Shown here: positions 26,802-35,027 of the stretch, piece after piece
How positions within the stretch are numbered: position 1 is the stretch's first letter
How the letters are laid out: every line of letters begins with the position of its first letter
NCBI RefSeq assembly: GCF_004745955.1
Contig: NZ_SRLD01000021.1
Span: 32,243 to 96,242 of the forward strand
Source: Hymenobacter elongatus
Lineage (GTDB): Bacteria > Bacteroidota > Bacteroidia > Cytophagales > Hymenobacteraceae
Reading direction: 5' to 3'
DNA length: 64,000 nucleotides
Program-made: the position numbers and the translations under genes
Notes under the pieces: generated by a model
The model's database searches: none
What the model was told of the DNA's origin: nothing
The model's input: the letters and a program-made list of their open reading frames with translations, nothing else

Positions 26802-27809
26802 TTAATTTCGCTCGGCAATAAAGGCGGTATTGGCCTCAAACCAAGCCAGGGTTTTCTGTAAGCCTTCCTGAATTCGAATCTGCGGGTCGTAGCCGATCAA
26901 ATTCCGGGCTTTGCTAATGTCGGCCAATGAGTCGCGGATGTCGCCGGCGCGGTCGGGTCCGTACTCGGGCGTGATGTCGGATTGGGCTTCCTCTTTCAGG
27001 ATGTTGAACAAGTCGTTGAGCGACGTGCGGTCGGCCACGGCAATGTTGTACACCTGATTTACACCTTCGGGATTCGTGGTCAGAGCAGCTTTAATGTTGG
27101 CCTGCACGCAGTTTTCCACGAAAGTAAAGTCGCGGGTTTGACCACCGTCACCGTTCATGCGCGGAGGCTTGCCCTGTAGCACGGCATCGATAAAGAGCGG
27201 AATAACGGCCGCGTACGCACCGTTCGGGTCCTGGCGGGGCCCGAAGATGTTGAAATAGCGCAGCCCGATGATTTCCATGCCGTAGGTTTTGCTGAACACA
27301 TCGGCGTACAGCTCATTGGCATATTTGGTAACGGCGTAGGGCGACAGTGGCTTACCGATACGGTCTTCCACTTTCGGCAATGCCTTGTGGTCGCCGTAGG
27401 TCGAGGACGAAGCGGCGTAGACGAAACGCTTCACGCTGGCTTCCTTGGCCCCCACCAGCATGTTTACGAAACCACCCACGTTGACGTCGTTGCTGGTAAT
27501 GGGGTCGTTGATGGAGCGCGGCACGGAGCCCAGCGCCGCCTGATGCAGGACAACATCAACGCCCTGGCAGGCGTCCACGCAGGTTTGCCGGTCGCGAATA
27601 TCACCTTCGATGACTTTCAGCGCCGGATTATCGGCGAACAGGGCTACGTTCTTGCGGAAGCCATTGGAGAAGTTGTCCAGCACCCGCACTTGTTTAGCGC
27701 CGTACTTGAGCAGGTATTCAACCAGATTGGAACCGATAAAACCGGCTCCGCCCGTCACCAGAAACGTCAGGTTGTCGAGCGGCTGGTCGTGAAAAGGAGT
27801 TTCGTACAT
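26802..27809 (-). CDS. NAD-dependent UDP-sugar 4-epimerase, WbpP/TviC type
   Basis: A 335-residue short-chain dehydrogenase/reductase. Residues 15-25 carry the NAD loop [17 protein letters not shown]. The catalytic triad region is [15 protein letters not shown] with [11 protein letters not shown] (YxxxK). The [13 protein letters not shown] and [23 protein letters not shown] motifs are those of WbpP/TviC-like enzymes that interconvert UDP-GlcNAc/UDP-GalNAc or the corresponding uronic acids. A TviB/WbpO-type dehydrogenase lies three genes upstream, so the pair may make UDP-GalNAcA. Both genes run leftward in the sugar-nucleotide block. The first 13 residues ([13 protein letters not shown]) precede the Rossmann fold, as in other members. 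Confidence 0.88.
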   Translation of the reverse strand: MYETPFHDQPLDNLTFLVTGGAGFIGSNLVEYLLKYGAKQVRVLDNFSNGFRKNVALFADNPALKVIEGDIRDRQTCVDACQGVDVVLHQAALGSVPRSINDPITSNDVNVGGFVNMLVGAKEASVKRFVYAASSSTYGDHKALPKVEDRIGKPLSPYAVTKYANELYADVFSKTYGMEIIGLRYFNIFGPRQDPNGAYAAVIPLFIDAVLQGKPPRMNGDGGQTRDFTFVENCVQANIKAALTTNPEGVNQVYNIAVADRTSLNDLFNILKEEAQSDITPEYGPDRAGDIRDSLADISKARNLIGYDPQIRIQEGLQKTLAWFEANTAFIAERN

Positions 27810-27818
27810 GAACTAGAT

Positions 27819-27922
27819 ATAACGCGAAGTTTCACTTCGCGAGGCGTTGAACGATAGGGTTGCCGGAAAGCCAAAGCCACTCAGCGGCGCGGACGCGAGG
27901 CGCGAAGTAAAACTTCGCTCTA
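27819..27922. repeat. Class B palindromic repeat that reaches into the rmlB stop codon
   Basis: The left half 27820-27848 is identical over 29 bases to 41845-41873 and contains its own palindrome (GCGAAGT TTC ACTTCGC). The right half 27895-27922 is a diverged complement whose last bases include the TAG stop of rmlB (27920-27922). Confidence 0.8.
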
Positions 27923-28972
27923 GCGGTTGTACTGCTGCTGGTAGTACTGCTGGTAGGCACCGCTGGTTACGTTTTCCAGCCAGCCGGTGTTTTCCAGGTA
28001 CCAGTCTACGGTCTGGGCGAGGCCCTGCTCGAATGTTACCGAGGGTTTCCAGCCCAGCTCGTTCATAATTTTGCTGCTGTCGATAGCGTAGCGCAGGTCG
28101 TGGCCGGCGCGGTCGGTTACGAAGGTGATGAGCTTGCGGGAAGTGCCTTTCTCGCGACCGGTCTTCTCGTCAATCACGTCGCACAGCAGGTGAATCAGCT
28201 CGATGTTCTGCCACTCGTTTACGCCCCCGATGTTGTAGGTTTCGCCCACGGTGCCGTTGTGGAACACGGCATCAATGGCGGTAGCGTGGTCTTTCACGAA
28301 GAGCCAGTCGCGCACGTTTTCGCCCTTGCCATACACCGGCACGGGCTGGCCGTGCTGAATGCGGTGAATAGCCAGCGGAATCAGCTTTTCGGGGAAGTGG
28401 TTGGGGCCGTAGTTATTCGAGCAGTTGCTCAGCTTCACCGGCATGTGGTAGGTGTGGTACCAGGCGCGCACAAAGTGGTCGGAAGCCGCTTTGGAGGCCG
28501 AATACGGCGAACGGGGGTCGTAGCTGGTATCCTCGGTGAACATCTCGGGGCCCATTTCCAGGGAACCGTACACTTCATCGGTGCTCACATGGTAGAAGGT
28601 TTTGCCCTCGTAGCCCAGCGGCTTCCACAGGTTTTTAGCCGCGTTCAGCAAATGGACCGTCCCCAGCACGTTGGTTTTCACAAACGCCAGCGGATCGGTG
28701 ATGCTGCGGTCGACGTGCGACTCGGCGGCGAGGTGAATCACGGCATCGGGCTCCTCGTGGGCGAACAGCTGATCGACGAAGGCCTGGTCGGTAATGTCGC
28801 CTTTCACCAAGCGGTAGTTGGGCGCATTCTCAATATCGCGCAGGTTTTCCAGGTTGCCGGCGTAGGTCAGCGCATCCAGATTCAGAATCTGATACTCCGG
28901 ATACTTGGTTACGAACAAGCGCACCACGTGCGACCCAATGAAGCCGGCCCCGCCGGTGATGATGATTTTCAT
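27920..28972 (-). CDS. rmlB: dTDP-glucose 4,6-dehydratase
   Basis: 350 residues, converting dTDP-glucose to dTDP-4-keto-6-deoxyglucose. The NAD loop is [20 protein letters not shown]. Catalytic motifs are HVSTDEVYGSLE (Thr, Asp, Glu) and YSASKAASDHFVRAW (YxxxK), with SNCSNNYGPNHFPEKLIPL for the substrate. The length and motif order match RmlB. It provides the committed intermediate for rhamnose and other deoxysugars, acting after RmlA. Its stop codon lies within a class B palindromic repeat, which separates it from the epimerase gene. Confidence 0.96.
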   Translation of the reverse strand: MKIIITGGAGFIGSHVVRLFVTKYPEYQILNLDALTYAGNLENLRDIENAPNYRLVKGDITDQAFVDQLFAHEEPDAVIHLAAESHVDRSITDPLAFVKTNVLGTVHLLNAAKNLWKPLGYEGKTFYHVSTDEVYGSLEMGPEMFTEDTSYDPRSPYSASKAASDHFVRAWYHTYHMPVKLSNCSNNYGPNHFPEKLIPLAIHRIQHGQPVPVYGKGENVRDWLFVKDHATAIDAVFHNGTVGETYNIGGVNEWQNIELIHLLCDVIDEKTGREKGTSRKLITFVTDRAGHDLRYAIDSSKIMNELGWKPSVTFEQGLAQTVDWYLENTGWLENVTSGAYQQYYQQQYNR

Positions 28973-28992
28973 GTGTTGAATTGTTTAGTAGC

Positions 28993-29113
28993 CGTCATGC
29001 TTATCTGGCGTCCGCGAAATCGAGGCATCTCTACCGCAGTAGTAATCAAATTACTTTAGCAGCGAAGCGGTAAAGATGCTTCGACTCCGCTCCGTTGCGT
29101 TCAGCACAACGGT
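28993..29113. repeat. Degenerate class A palindrome between rmlB and galE
   Basis: The left part begins GTCATGCTTATCTGG and contains CGAGGCATCTCTACCGC. The right part 29067-29092 reads GCGGTAAAGATGCTTCGACTCCGCTC. The arms match the class A core GTCATGCTGAGCGAAGTCGAAGCATCTC with interruptions. Confidence 0.6.
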
Positions 29114-29126
29114 CTTTCGTTATCCG

Positions 29127-30152
29127 TTACTTACCTAGGGTCTGTTGCCATTTCCAGGAGCTAGCCAGGGCCTCGTCCAGCGTGGCGGTGGTTTTGAAGC
29201 CCAGCTCTTGTGTGGCCTTGGTCACGTCGGCATAAATGGCGGGCACGTCGCCGAGGCGAGGCGGGCCAATGGTGTAGTTCAGCTTGTGGCCGGTAGCGCG
29301 CTCAAAGGCCTGCACCACTTCCAGCACGCTGTTGCCGTGGCCGGTGCCCACATTAAAGGTTTCTACCGCGTCGCCGGTGCCATCGAGTAGGCGCTGCACC
29401 GCTACCACGTGGGCCTTGGCCAGGTCTACCACGTGCACATAGTCGCGGATGTTGGTGCCGTCGGGCGTGTCGTAGGTATTGCCGTAGATGGTCAGCTTTT
29501 CGCGGATTCCGGCCGCCGTCTGGGTGATAAACGGCACCAGATTATTGGGAATTCCCAGCGGCAACTCGCCGATGCGGGCCGACGCGTGCGCCCCTATCGG
29601 GTTGAAGTAGCGCAGCAGAATGGTCCGGATAGCACCTTTCGACACCGAGGCCACATCGTTCAGGATGTCCTCGCACATCTTCTTGGTGTTGCCGTAGGGC
29701 GAAGTGGCCGGCTTGGTCGGCGTTTGCTCCGTCACGGGCAGCTGGTCGGGAATGCCATACACGGTGCACGACGACGAGAAGACCAGGTTGCTGACCCCAA
29801 ACTCGGGCATCACCCGCAGCAGCGTTAGCAGCGAGCCAATGTTGTTGTGGTAGTATTTCAGCGGCTCCTGCACCGATTCGCCTACCGCCTTAAAAGCGGC
29901 AAAGTGAATGATACCCCGAATACCCTGCTCTTGGTCGAACACTCCGCGCAACGCAGTTTCGTCGCCGCAGTCGATGCGGTAGCATGGCACTTCCACGCCC
30001 AGAATGGCGCGGATGCCTGCCAGCACCGATTCCCGCGAGTTGCTGAAATCATCGACTATAATAGGCTCATAGCCGGCCTCATACAGCTCAACCACCGCGT
30101 GGGAGCCAATGTAGCCTGCGCCACCCGTAACCAGTATTTTCGTTCGTTCCAT
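29127..30152 (-). CDS. galE: UDP-glucose 4-epimerase
   Basis: A 341-residue SDR enzyme interconverting UDP-glucose and UDP-galactose with bound NAD. Motifs: ILVTGGAGYIGSHAVVELYEAGY at the N-terminus, FAAFKAVGESVQEPLKYYHNN in the middle, and FSSSCTVYGIPDQLP with SPYGNTKKMCEDIL (Ser and YxxxK). The ILLRYFNPIGAHASARIGE motif and RDYVHVVDLAKAH are hallmark GalE blocks. It is part of the leftward sugar-nucleotide block and would supply galactose for surface glycans. Confidence 0.95.
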   Translation of the reverse strand: MERTKILVTGGAGYIGSHAVVELYEAGYEPIIVDDFSNSRESVLAGIRAILGVEVPCYRIDCGDETALRGVFDQEQGIRGIIHFAAFKAVGESVQEPLKYYHNNIGSLLTLLRVMPEFGVSNLVFSSSCTVYGIPDQLPVTEQTPTKPATSPYGNTKKMCEDILNDVASVSKGAIRTILLRYFNPIGAHASARIGELPLGIPNNLVPFITQTAAGIREKLTIYGNTYDTPDGTNIRDYVHVVDLAKAHVVAVQRLLDGTGDAVETFNVGTGHGNSVLEVVQAFERATGHKLNYTIGPPRLGDVPAIYADVTKATQELGFKTTATLDEALASSWKWQQTLGK

Positions 30153-30258
30153 TCTTCCTGTGAAATGGTGAGGGGGGAAGCTGATGAGATGAAGAGGAGC
30201 CGTTTAGCTCGCGCGAAGCCGTGCCGGACAAACCCGTTCCCTCTTTTCACCAGCTCGC

Positions 30259-31557
30259 TTATAAGCTCCAATACTGCATTTGCTGCATCTTACCACGGTA
30301 CAGGCCTTTGATATCGACCAGTACGGGGTTCTCGGAAGTAATAGACTGGAAATAGGCTTCGTCCAGTGCCAGGTACGGATTGTGGCTCACGGCCACCAGC
30401 ACGGCATCGTAGTCTGTGCGCACCTGGTCGGCCGGAATCAGGCGGAAGCCATACTCGTGGTGCAACTCGTCGGAGTCGGCGTGCGGATCGACGATATCGA
30501 CGTTGACGGAGAAGTTTTTCAGTTCCTGAATCACGTCGGCCACCTTGGAATTGCGGATATCTTCCACGTTTTCCTTGAACGTAGCGCCCATCACCAGCAC
30601 CCGGCTTTTGGCCACGTCTTTGCCCTGCTTAATCATCATCTGCACCGTTTTGCGGGCGATGTACGCTCCCATGTTGTCGTTGGTCGTGCGGCCCGAAAGA
30701 ATCACCTTCGCGTCGTAGCCCAGCTCTTTGGCCTTGTAGGTCAGGTAATAAGGATCGACACCGATGCAGTGGCCACCGACGAGGCCGGGCGAGAACTTCA
30801 GGAAATTCCACTTGGTGCCGGCAGCTTCGAGCACTTCGTAGGTATTGATGCTCATGCGGTCGAAAATCATCGACAGCTCGTTCATCAAGGCGATGTTCAC
30901 GTCGCGCTGGGTGTTTTCAATGATCTTGGCCGCTTCCGCCACTTTAATGCTGCTGGCGCGGTGCACGCCGGCCGTGATAACCAGCTCGTAAACTTTAGCA
31001 ATGATATCCAGCGACTCGGCGTCGCAGCCCGATACCACTTTCACGATGCGGGCCAGCGTGTGCTCCTTGTCGCCGGGGTTGATGCGCTCGGGCGAGTAGC
31101 CCACTTTGAAATCGCCATTGGCGAAGCTCAGGCCCGAATGCTTTTCCATCACCGGAATGCAGTCTTCCTCGGTGCAACCGGGGTATACGGTGCTTTCGAA
31201 CACCACGTAGTCGCCCTTCTTCAGCACTTTGCCCACGCTGCTCGAAGCGCCCAGCAGCGGCTTCAGGTCGGGTTGGGCGTGCTCGTCGATGGGCGTTGGC
31301 ACCGCTACGATGAAGAAGGTAGCCTCGCGCAACACTTCCAGCGAATCGGTGAAGGTGATGTCACAGCCTTCAAAATCCTTGGCTTCCAACTCGCCGCTGG
31401 GGTCAATGTTGTTCCGCATCAGATCCACGCGCGCGGCGTTGATGTCGAAGCCGATAACGCTGAGCTTGCGGGCAAATTCGAGGGCGATGGGCAGACCCAC
31501 GTAGCCGAGGCCGATGACGGCTAGTTTATTCTGTTTCTGGAGGAGTTGCTCGTACAC
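30259..31557 (-). CDS. UDP-N-acetylglucosamine/galactosamine 6-dehydrogenase (TviB/WbpO type)
   Basis: 432 residues from a GTG start. The enzyme oxidises C6 of a UDP-sugar to the uronic acid using two NAD. The NAD-binding loop VIGLGYVGLPIALEFARK is at residues 14-31. The catalytic Cys264 lies in GLVGGHCIGVDPYYL. The three UDPG/MGDP-dehydrogenase domains are all present, with a C-terminal YDAVLVAVSHNPYL. Sequence blocks such as SPERINPGDKEHTL and KWNFLKFSPG are characteristic of the TviB/WbpO/WbpA group, which acts on N-acetylated sugars, rather than of Ugd. It is only 16 bases downstream of the acetyltransferase gene, so the two form an operon. Confidence 0.9.
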   Translation of the reverse strand: MYEQLLQKQNKLAVIGLGYVGLPIALEFARKLSVIGFDINAARVDLMRNNIDPSGELEAKDFEGCDITFTDSLEVLREATFFIVAVPTPIDEHAQPDLKPLLGASSSVGKVLKKGDYVVFESTVYPGCTEEDCIPVMEKHSGLSFANGDFKVGYSPERINPGDKEHTLARIVKVVSGCDAESLDIIAKVYELVITAGVHRASSIKVAEAAKIIENTQRDVNIALMNELSMIFDRMSINTYEVLEAAGTKWNFLKFSPGLVGGHCIGVDPYYLTYKAKELGYDAKVILSGRTTNDNMGAYIARKTVQMMIKQGKDVAKSRVLVMGATFKENVEDIRNSKVADVIQELKNFSVNVDIVDPHADSDELHHEYGFRLIPADQVRTDYDAVLVAVSHNPYLALDEAYFQSITSENPVLVDIKGLYRGKMQQMQYWSL

Positions 31558-31573
31558 GTTGCGAAATTCAGAG

Positions 31574-32164
31574 TTAGCGGATGCTACTACGGGAAACCTG
31601 GTGATTGGTCAATATATATTGCTCGCCACTTTCCGGGCAAGTGGCGTGGCCAGCCACATCAAACTGCAGCCGGTGCCCGAAAGTGCTCATCCAGCCGTGG
31701 TGCCGGGCCGGATTGCCGTATACTAACGCATACGGCTGCACGTCTTTGGTGACTACCGAGCCGGCCCCGACAAAGGCATATTCGCCCAGCCGCACGCCGC
31801 ACACGATGGTGCTGTTGGCCCCAATGCTCACGCCTTTTTCCAGTACTGTCGTCTGGTACTGGCCCCGGCGCACAATGGCACTGCGGGGATTGCGCACATT
31901 GGTGAACACGACGGAAGGCCCCAGAAAAACATCATCGGCGCACTCCACGCCGGTGTAGAGGCTCACGTTGTTCTGCACCTTCACGTTGCGGCCCAGCCGC
32001 ACGCCGTCGGCAATCATAACATTCTGGCCAATGCTGCACTGCTCGCCCAGCTCACAGCCCGGCATCAGATGCGCAAAATGCCAGATTCGGCACCCGTCGC
32101 CAATGCGGCAGCCTTCGTCGAGGACGGCGGTAGGGTGCGCGAAGTAGGCGGGAGCAGCAGTCAC
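31574..32164 (-). CDS. Left-handed beta-helix acetyltransferase, WbpD/WlbB-like
   Basis: A 196-residue hexapeptide-repeat protein from a GTG start. Triplets of repeats (for example CRIGDGCRIWHFAHLMPGCE and CSIGQNVMIADGVRLGRNVK) build the beta-helix. The block FLGPSVVFTNVRNPRS matches WbpD/WlbB, which acetylate the 3-amino group of UDP-2-acetamido-3-amino-glucuronate. If that substrate is right, the adjacent dehydrogenase would be WbpA-like, but the oxidase and aminotransferase of that pathway are not in the window. The last 30 residues are an unusual Cys/His-containing tail. It is the first gene of the two-gene operon with the dehydrogenase. Confidence 0.85.
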   Translation of the reverse strand: MTAAPAYFAHPTAVLDEGCRIGDGCRIWHFAHLMPGCELGEQCSIGQNVMIADGVRLGRNVKVQNNVSLYTGVECADDVFLGPSVVFTNVRNPRSAIVRRGQYQTTVLEKGVSIGANSTIVCGVRLGEYAFVGAGSVVTKDVQPYALVYGNPARHHGWMSTFGHRLQFDVAGHATCPESGEQYILTNHQVSRSSIR

Positions 32165-32206
32165 AGAGGCGAGGCGTTAGGAAAAGGCTGGCAGTTTTTC
32201 AGCCCG

Positions 32207-32214
32207 CAAAGGTA
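32207..32214 (-). promoter_or_regulatory. -7 box for the acetyltransferase-dehydrogenase operon
   Basis: Minus-strand TACCTTTG matches TAnnTTTG exactly and sits 42 bases before the GTG start at 32164. Confidence 0.5.
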
Positions 32215-32294
32215 GGGTTTTTCGAAGGCTCGTAGGTTAAGGCGCTGCGAAGTTTAGCGCCGGCCCCACCGCACGCGGTTTGGTAGTGAGAACT

Positions 32295-33158
32295 TTATCC
32301 GTTTTTCGTGGCCCGCACCAGCCGGTCTTTGTCAAAAATATCCTGACGCGGCTCAACGCTCGTGTAACCCTGCTGCCGCAGCAGCGCCACCAACTCGGCC
32401 GCGTACTGTTCATTGATTTCGAAGTAGAGCGCGCCGCCGGGCCGCAGCCAGCGCTGGCCCAGCTCCCCAATGCGTCGGTAGAACAGCAGCGGGTCGTGGT
32501 CGGGCACAAACAGGGCCGTGGCGGGTTCGTAGTCGAGCACGTTGCGCCGCATCAGGGGCCGCTCCTGCTCCAGCACATACGGCGGGTTGCTAACAAGAAT
32601 ATCCACCGAGCGTACCCCAATTTCCGGTGGCTCCTGCGCCAGAATATCGGCCCGCAGAAACTCAACCGGGCAGCCGTAGCGGGCGGCGTTGCGGCGAGCT
32701 ACTTCCAAGGCCGCCGCCGAAATATCTATCCCGACCACGCGCTGCGGGCGCAGGACTTGGTATAGAGCAATGGGAATACAGCCACTGCCGGTACCAACAT
32801 CGACCAGCGTTACTGCCGAGCGGCCTCTCTGCTCGGCTTCTATCAAAGCCACCAACTCCTCGGTTTCGGGGCGGGGGATAAGCGTGGCCGGTGTTACTTC
32901 CAGCTCCAGCCCGGCAAAATGCGCTACGCCCAATACGTACTGCACCGGCTCGTGGCACAGCAGCCGCGCCTGCATCTGCTGCGTTTGCGCTTCTATGCCA
33001 GCCGTTACCGCCTCGGCGCTTTGCATGCGCCGCTGCAAGGGCGACACCTGCAGCAGATGCTCGACCACTATAGCCGCGATACTCTCGGCCTCCGAAGCAG
33101 GGTAAACAGCGTGCAAGGCGGCGGCAAGCGTGGTAGTCAGCTGACGAATGGTGGGCAT
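32295..33158 (-). CDS. prmC: Peptide chain release factor N5-glutamine methyltransferase
   Basis: A 287-residue SAM-dependent methyltransferase that methylates the Gln of the GGQ motif in release factors. It has the N-terminal helical substrate domain (PSEAESIAAIVVEHLL) and the SAM loop LVDVGTGSGCIPIALYQ. The catalytic NPPY motif is in ILVSNPPYVLEQERPLM. DPLLFYRRIGELGQRWLRPGG follows. It is divergent from ribD across a 90-base gap. Confidence 0.94.
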   Translation of the reverse strand: MPTIRQLTTTLAAALHAVYPASEAESIAAIVVEHLLQVSPLQRRMQSAEAVTAGIEAQTQQMQARLLCHEPVQYVLGVAHFAGLELEVTPATLIPRPETEELVALIEAEQRGRSAVTLVDVGTGSGCIPIALYQVLRPQRVVGIDISAAALEVARRNAARYGCPVEFLRADILAQEPPEIGVRSVDILVSNPPYVLEQERPLMRRNVLDYEPATALFVPDHDPLLFYRRIGELGQRWLRPGGALYFEINEQYAAELVALLRQQGYTSVEPRQDIFDKDRLVRATKNG

Positions 33159-33248
33159 AAAAGAGGCATGGTGGTCAGAAACGGCCGGTAGCGCGGCTCC
33201 GGTTCCTGTGTGTATCTTCGGGACTACAAAGCTACGCCCTGGCCCGCT

Positions 33249-34283
33249 ATGACCGACTTTGACGCTTTACTAATGCGCCGTGCGCTCGACCTAGCCCGCC
33301 TGGGCACCGGCTATGCCCGCCCCAACCCGCTGGTGGGCTGCGTGGTCACGCATGAGGGCCGCATCATCGGGGAAGCCTGGCACCGGCACTACGGCGGGCC
33401 GCACGCCGAAGTAAACGCCCTGGCCGCCGTAGCTGATCAGCGCCTGCTAGCCCAAAGCCGGGTATACGTAACGCTGGAACCCTGCTCTCACTTCGGCAAA
33501 ACCCCGCCCTGCGCCGACTTGCTTATCGCCAAGGGCGTGCGCGAAGTGGTCATCTGCAACCTCGACCCCAACCCGCTGGTGGCCGGCCAGGGTATCGACA
33601 AGCTGCGGGCCGCCGGCATTCAGGTGGAAACCGGGGTGCTGGAGGAGGAAGGCCGCTGGCTCAACCGACGCTTTTTCACTTTCCAGGAGAAAAAGCGGCC
33701 CTACGTGGTGCTGAAGTGGGCCGAAACGGCCGACGGCTACTTGGCGGGGCCGTATTTCCAGCCCGTACGCATCAGTGGGCCGCTGGCGCAGGCGGCGGTG
33801 CACCAGTGGCGTACCGAAGAACAGGCTATTCTCATCGGTACCCGCACGGCCCTGCACGACAACCCCCGCCTGAACGCCCGCGAATGGCCCGGGCAGAATC
33901 CCATTCGCGTGGTTATCGATAAAAACCTGAGCCTGCCGCCCACGCACCACCTGTTCGACGGGCTGCAGCCGACGCTGGTCTACACTTACCGGGAGCGGCC
34001 TACAAAGCAGAATCTGGGCTACATCACGCTCTCGGAGGCCGACGACCTGTTTCCGCAGCTGCTGGCCAACCTCTACCAACGCAACGTGCAGTCGGTGCTG
34101 GTGGAGGGCGGCCCCACAGTGCTTAGCTCGCTACTGCGCGACGGACTTTGGGATGAAATGCGGATTTTGCGCAGCCGCCAGAAGCTGGGTGGCGGCATTG
34201 CGGCACCCAAACATGGTTTATCGGGCCTGCACGAGCAGTTCACGCTCGGCGAAGATGATGTGTTTGTGTACCATAACCGGTAA
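33249..34283 (+). CDS. ribD: Bifunctional riboflavin deaminase/reductase
   Basis: 344 residues carrying two successive steps of riboflavin synthesis. The N-terminal deaminase has the zinc site GGPHAEVNAL and TLEPCSHFGKTPPCADLL. The C-terminal reductase is RPYVVLKWAETADGYLAG through SVLVEGGPTVLSSLL. The domain order and length are normal. The frame is open 13 codons upstream, but ATG 33249 begins at the conserved helix (MTDFDALLMRRALDLARLG). A near-consensus -7 box (TATCTTCG) lies at 33213. Confidence 0.95.
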   Translation: MTDFDALLMRRALDLARLGTGYARPNPLVGCVVTHEGRIIGEAWHRHYGGPHAEVNALAAVADQRLLAQSRVYVTLEPCSHFGKTPPCADLLIAKGVREVVICNLDPNPLVAGQGIDKLRAAGIQVETGVLEEEGRWLNRRFFTFQEKKRPYVVLKWAETADGYLAGPYFQPVRISGPLAQAAVHQWRTEEQAILIGTRTALHDNPRLNAREWPGQNPIRVVIDKNLSLPPTHHLFDGLQPTLVYTYRERPTKQNLGYITLSEADDLFPQLLANLYQRNVQSVLVEGGPTVLSSLLRDGLWDEMRILRSRQKLGGGIAAPKHGLSGLHEQFTLGEDDVFVYHNR

Positions 34284-34375
34284 CGGACGCGCCGCGCGGC
34301 CTCCCGCACAACTTTGCCAGCCAATTCGTGTTCCTGCTACTTTCCTTCTCAAAACCTCAGCTCTATTTTTAACTA

Positions 34376-34858
34376 ATGGCCGAAGAACTCCTGCTCGACA
34401 CGACGCTCACCAAAGCCGAAAAGTACCGCCAGCTATTGCCTCAAATCGAGGCCCTGACCACTGGTGAGCCCGACCTGGTGGCCAACCTCGCTAACACCGC
34501 CGCCGCTTTGCGCCAGGCATTCGGCTTTTTCTGGGTGGGGTTTTACCTCGTGAAAAACGATGAGCTGGTACTCGGCCCATTTCAGGGCCCGATTGCCTGT
34601 ACCCGCATCCGGCACGGCAAAGGCGTGTGCGGCAGCAGCTGGGCGCTGGCCAAAACCTTGCTTGTACCCGATGTAGAGCAGTTTCCCGGCCACATTGCCT
34701 GCAGCTCCGAGTCTAAGTCGGAAATCGTGGTGCCGATAGTGCAAGACGGGCAAGTGGTAGCCGTGCTCGACGTGGACAGCGACCTGCTGAACGACTTCGA
34801 CCACGATGACCAAGCGGCGCTGGAGCAGCTTATGCTGGCGGCTGCCCGATGGTTTTGA
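34376..34858 (+). CDS. msrC: Free methionine-(R)-sulfoxide reductase (GAF-domain, MsrC type)
   Basis: A 160-residue single-GAF enzyme that reduces free methionine-R-sulfoxide with thioredoxin-like donors. The family cysteines are visible: Cys75 in GPIACTRI, Cys85 in GKGVCGSSW and Cys109 in GHIACSSESKSEIVVPI. LDVDSDLLNDFDHDD completes the GAF fold. The match to the YebR/MsrC signature is close throughout. It follows ribD in the same direction after 92 bases and may be transcribed separately. Confidence 0.93.
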   Translation: MAEELLLDTTLTKAEKYRQLLPQIEALTTGEPDLVANLANTAAALRQAFGFFWVGFYLVKNDELVLGPFQGPIACTRIRHGKGVCGSSWALAKTLLVPDVEQFPGHIACSSESKSEIVVPIVQDGQVVAVLDVDSDLLNDFDHDDQAALEQLMLAAARWF

Positions 34859-34875
34859 GCGGTAGCGCTCCTTAA

Positions 34876-34959
34876 CTAGGCTGTGTGGACAGTTGAGAAT
34901 AAAGAACGTCATGTCGAGCATTCAGGACTGCTTTTTCGATTACCGTCCACACACCCTAG
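34876..34959. mobile_element. Short MITE-like element with 15-bp terminal inverted repeats
   Basis: CTAGGCTGTGTGGAC (34876-34890) and GTCCACACACCCTAG (34945-34959) pair at 14 of 15 positions around a 54-base interior that has no reading frame. The interior contains AGAACGTCATGTCGA, which recurs at 56474. Confidence 0.5.
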
Positions 34960-34963
34960 TGAA

Positions 34964-35004
34964 ACATAAAAAGCCCGTAGCATACAGCTACGGGCTTTTT
35001 ATGT
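34964..35004. terminator. Bidirectional terminator between msrC and psd
   Basis: A perfect 18-base inverted repeat (ACATAAAAAGCCCGTAGC and complement) with a 5-base loop, with A- and T-runs at its ends, between convergent genes. Confidence 0.85.
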
Positions 35005-35027
35005 TGGGTCACGATACTCGAAAAATC

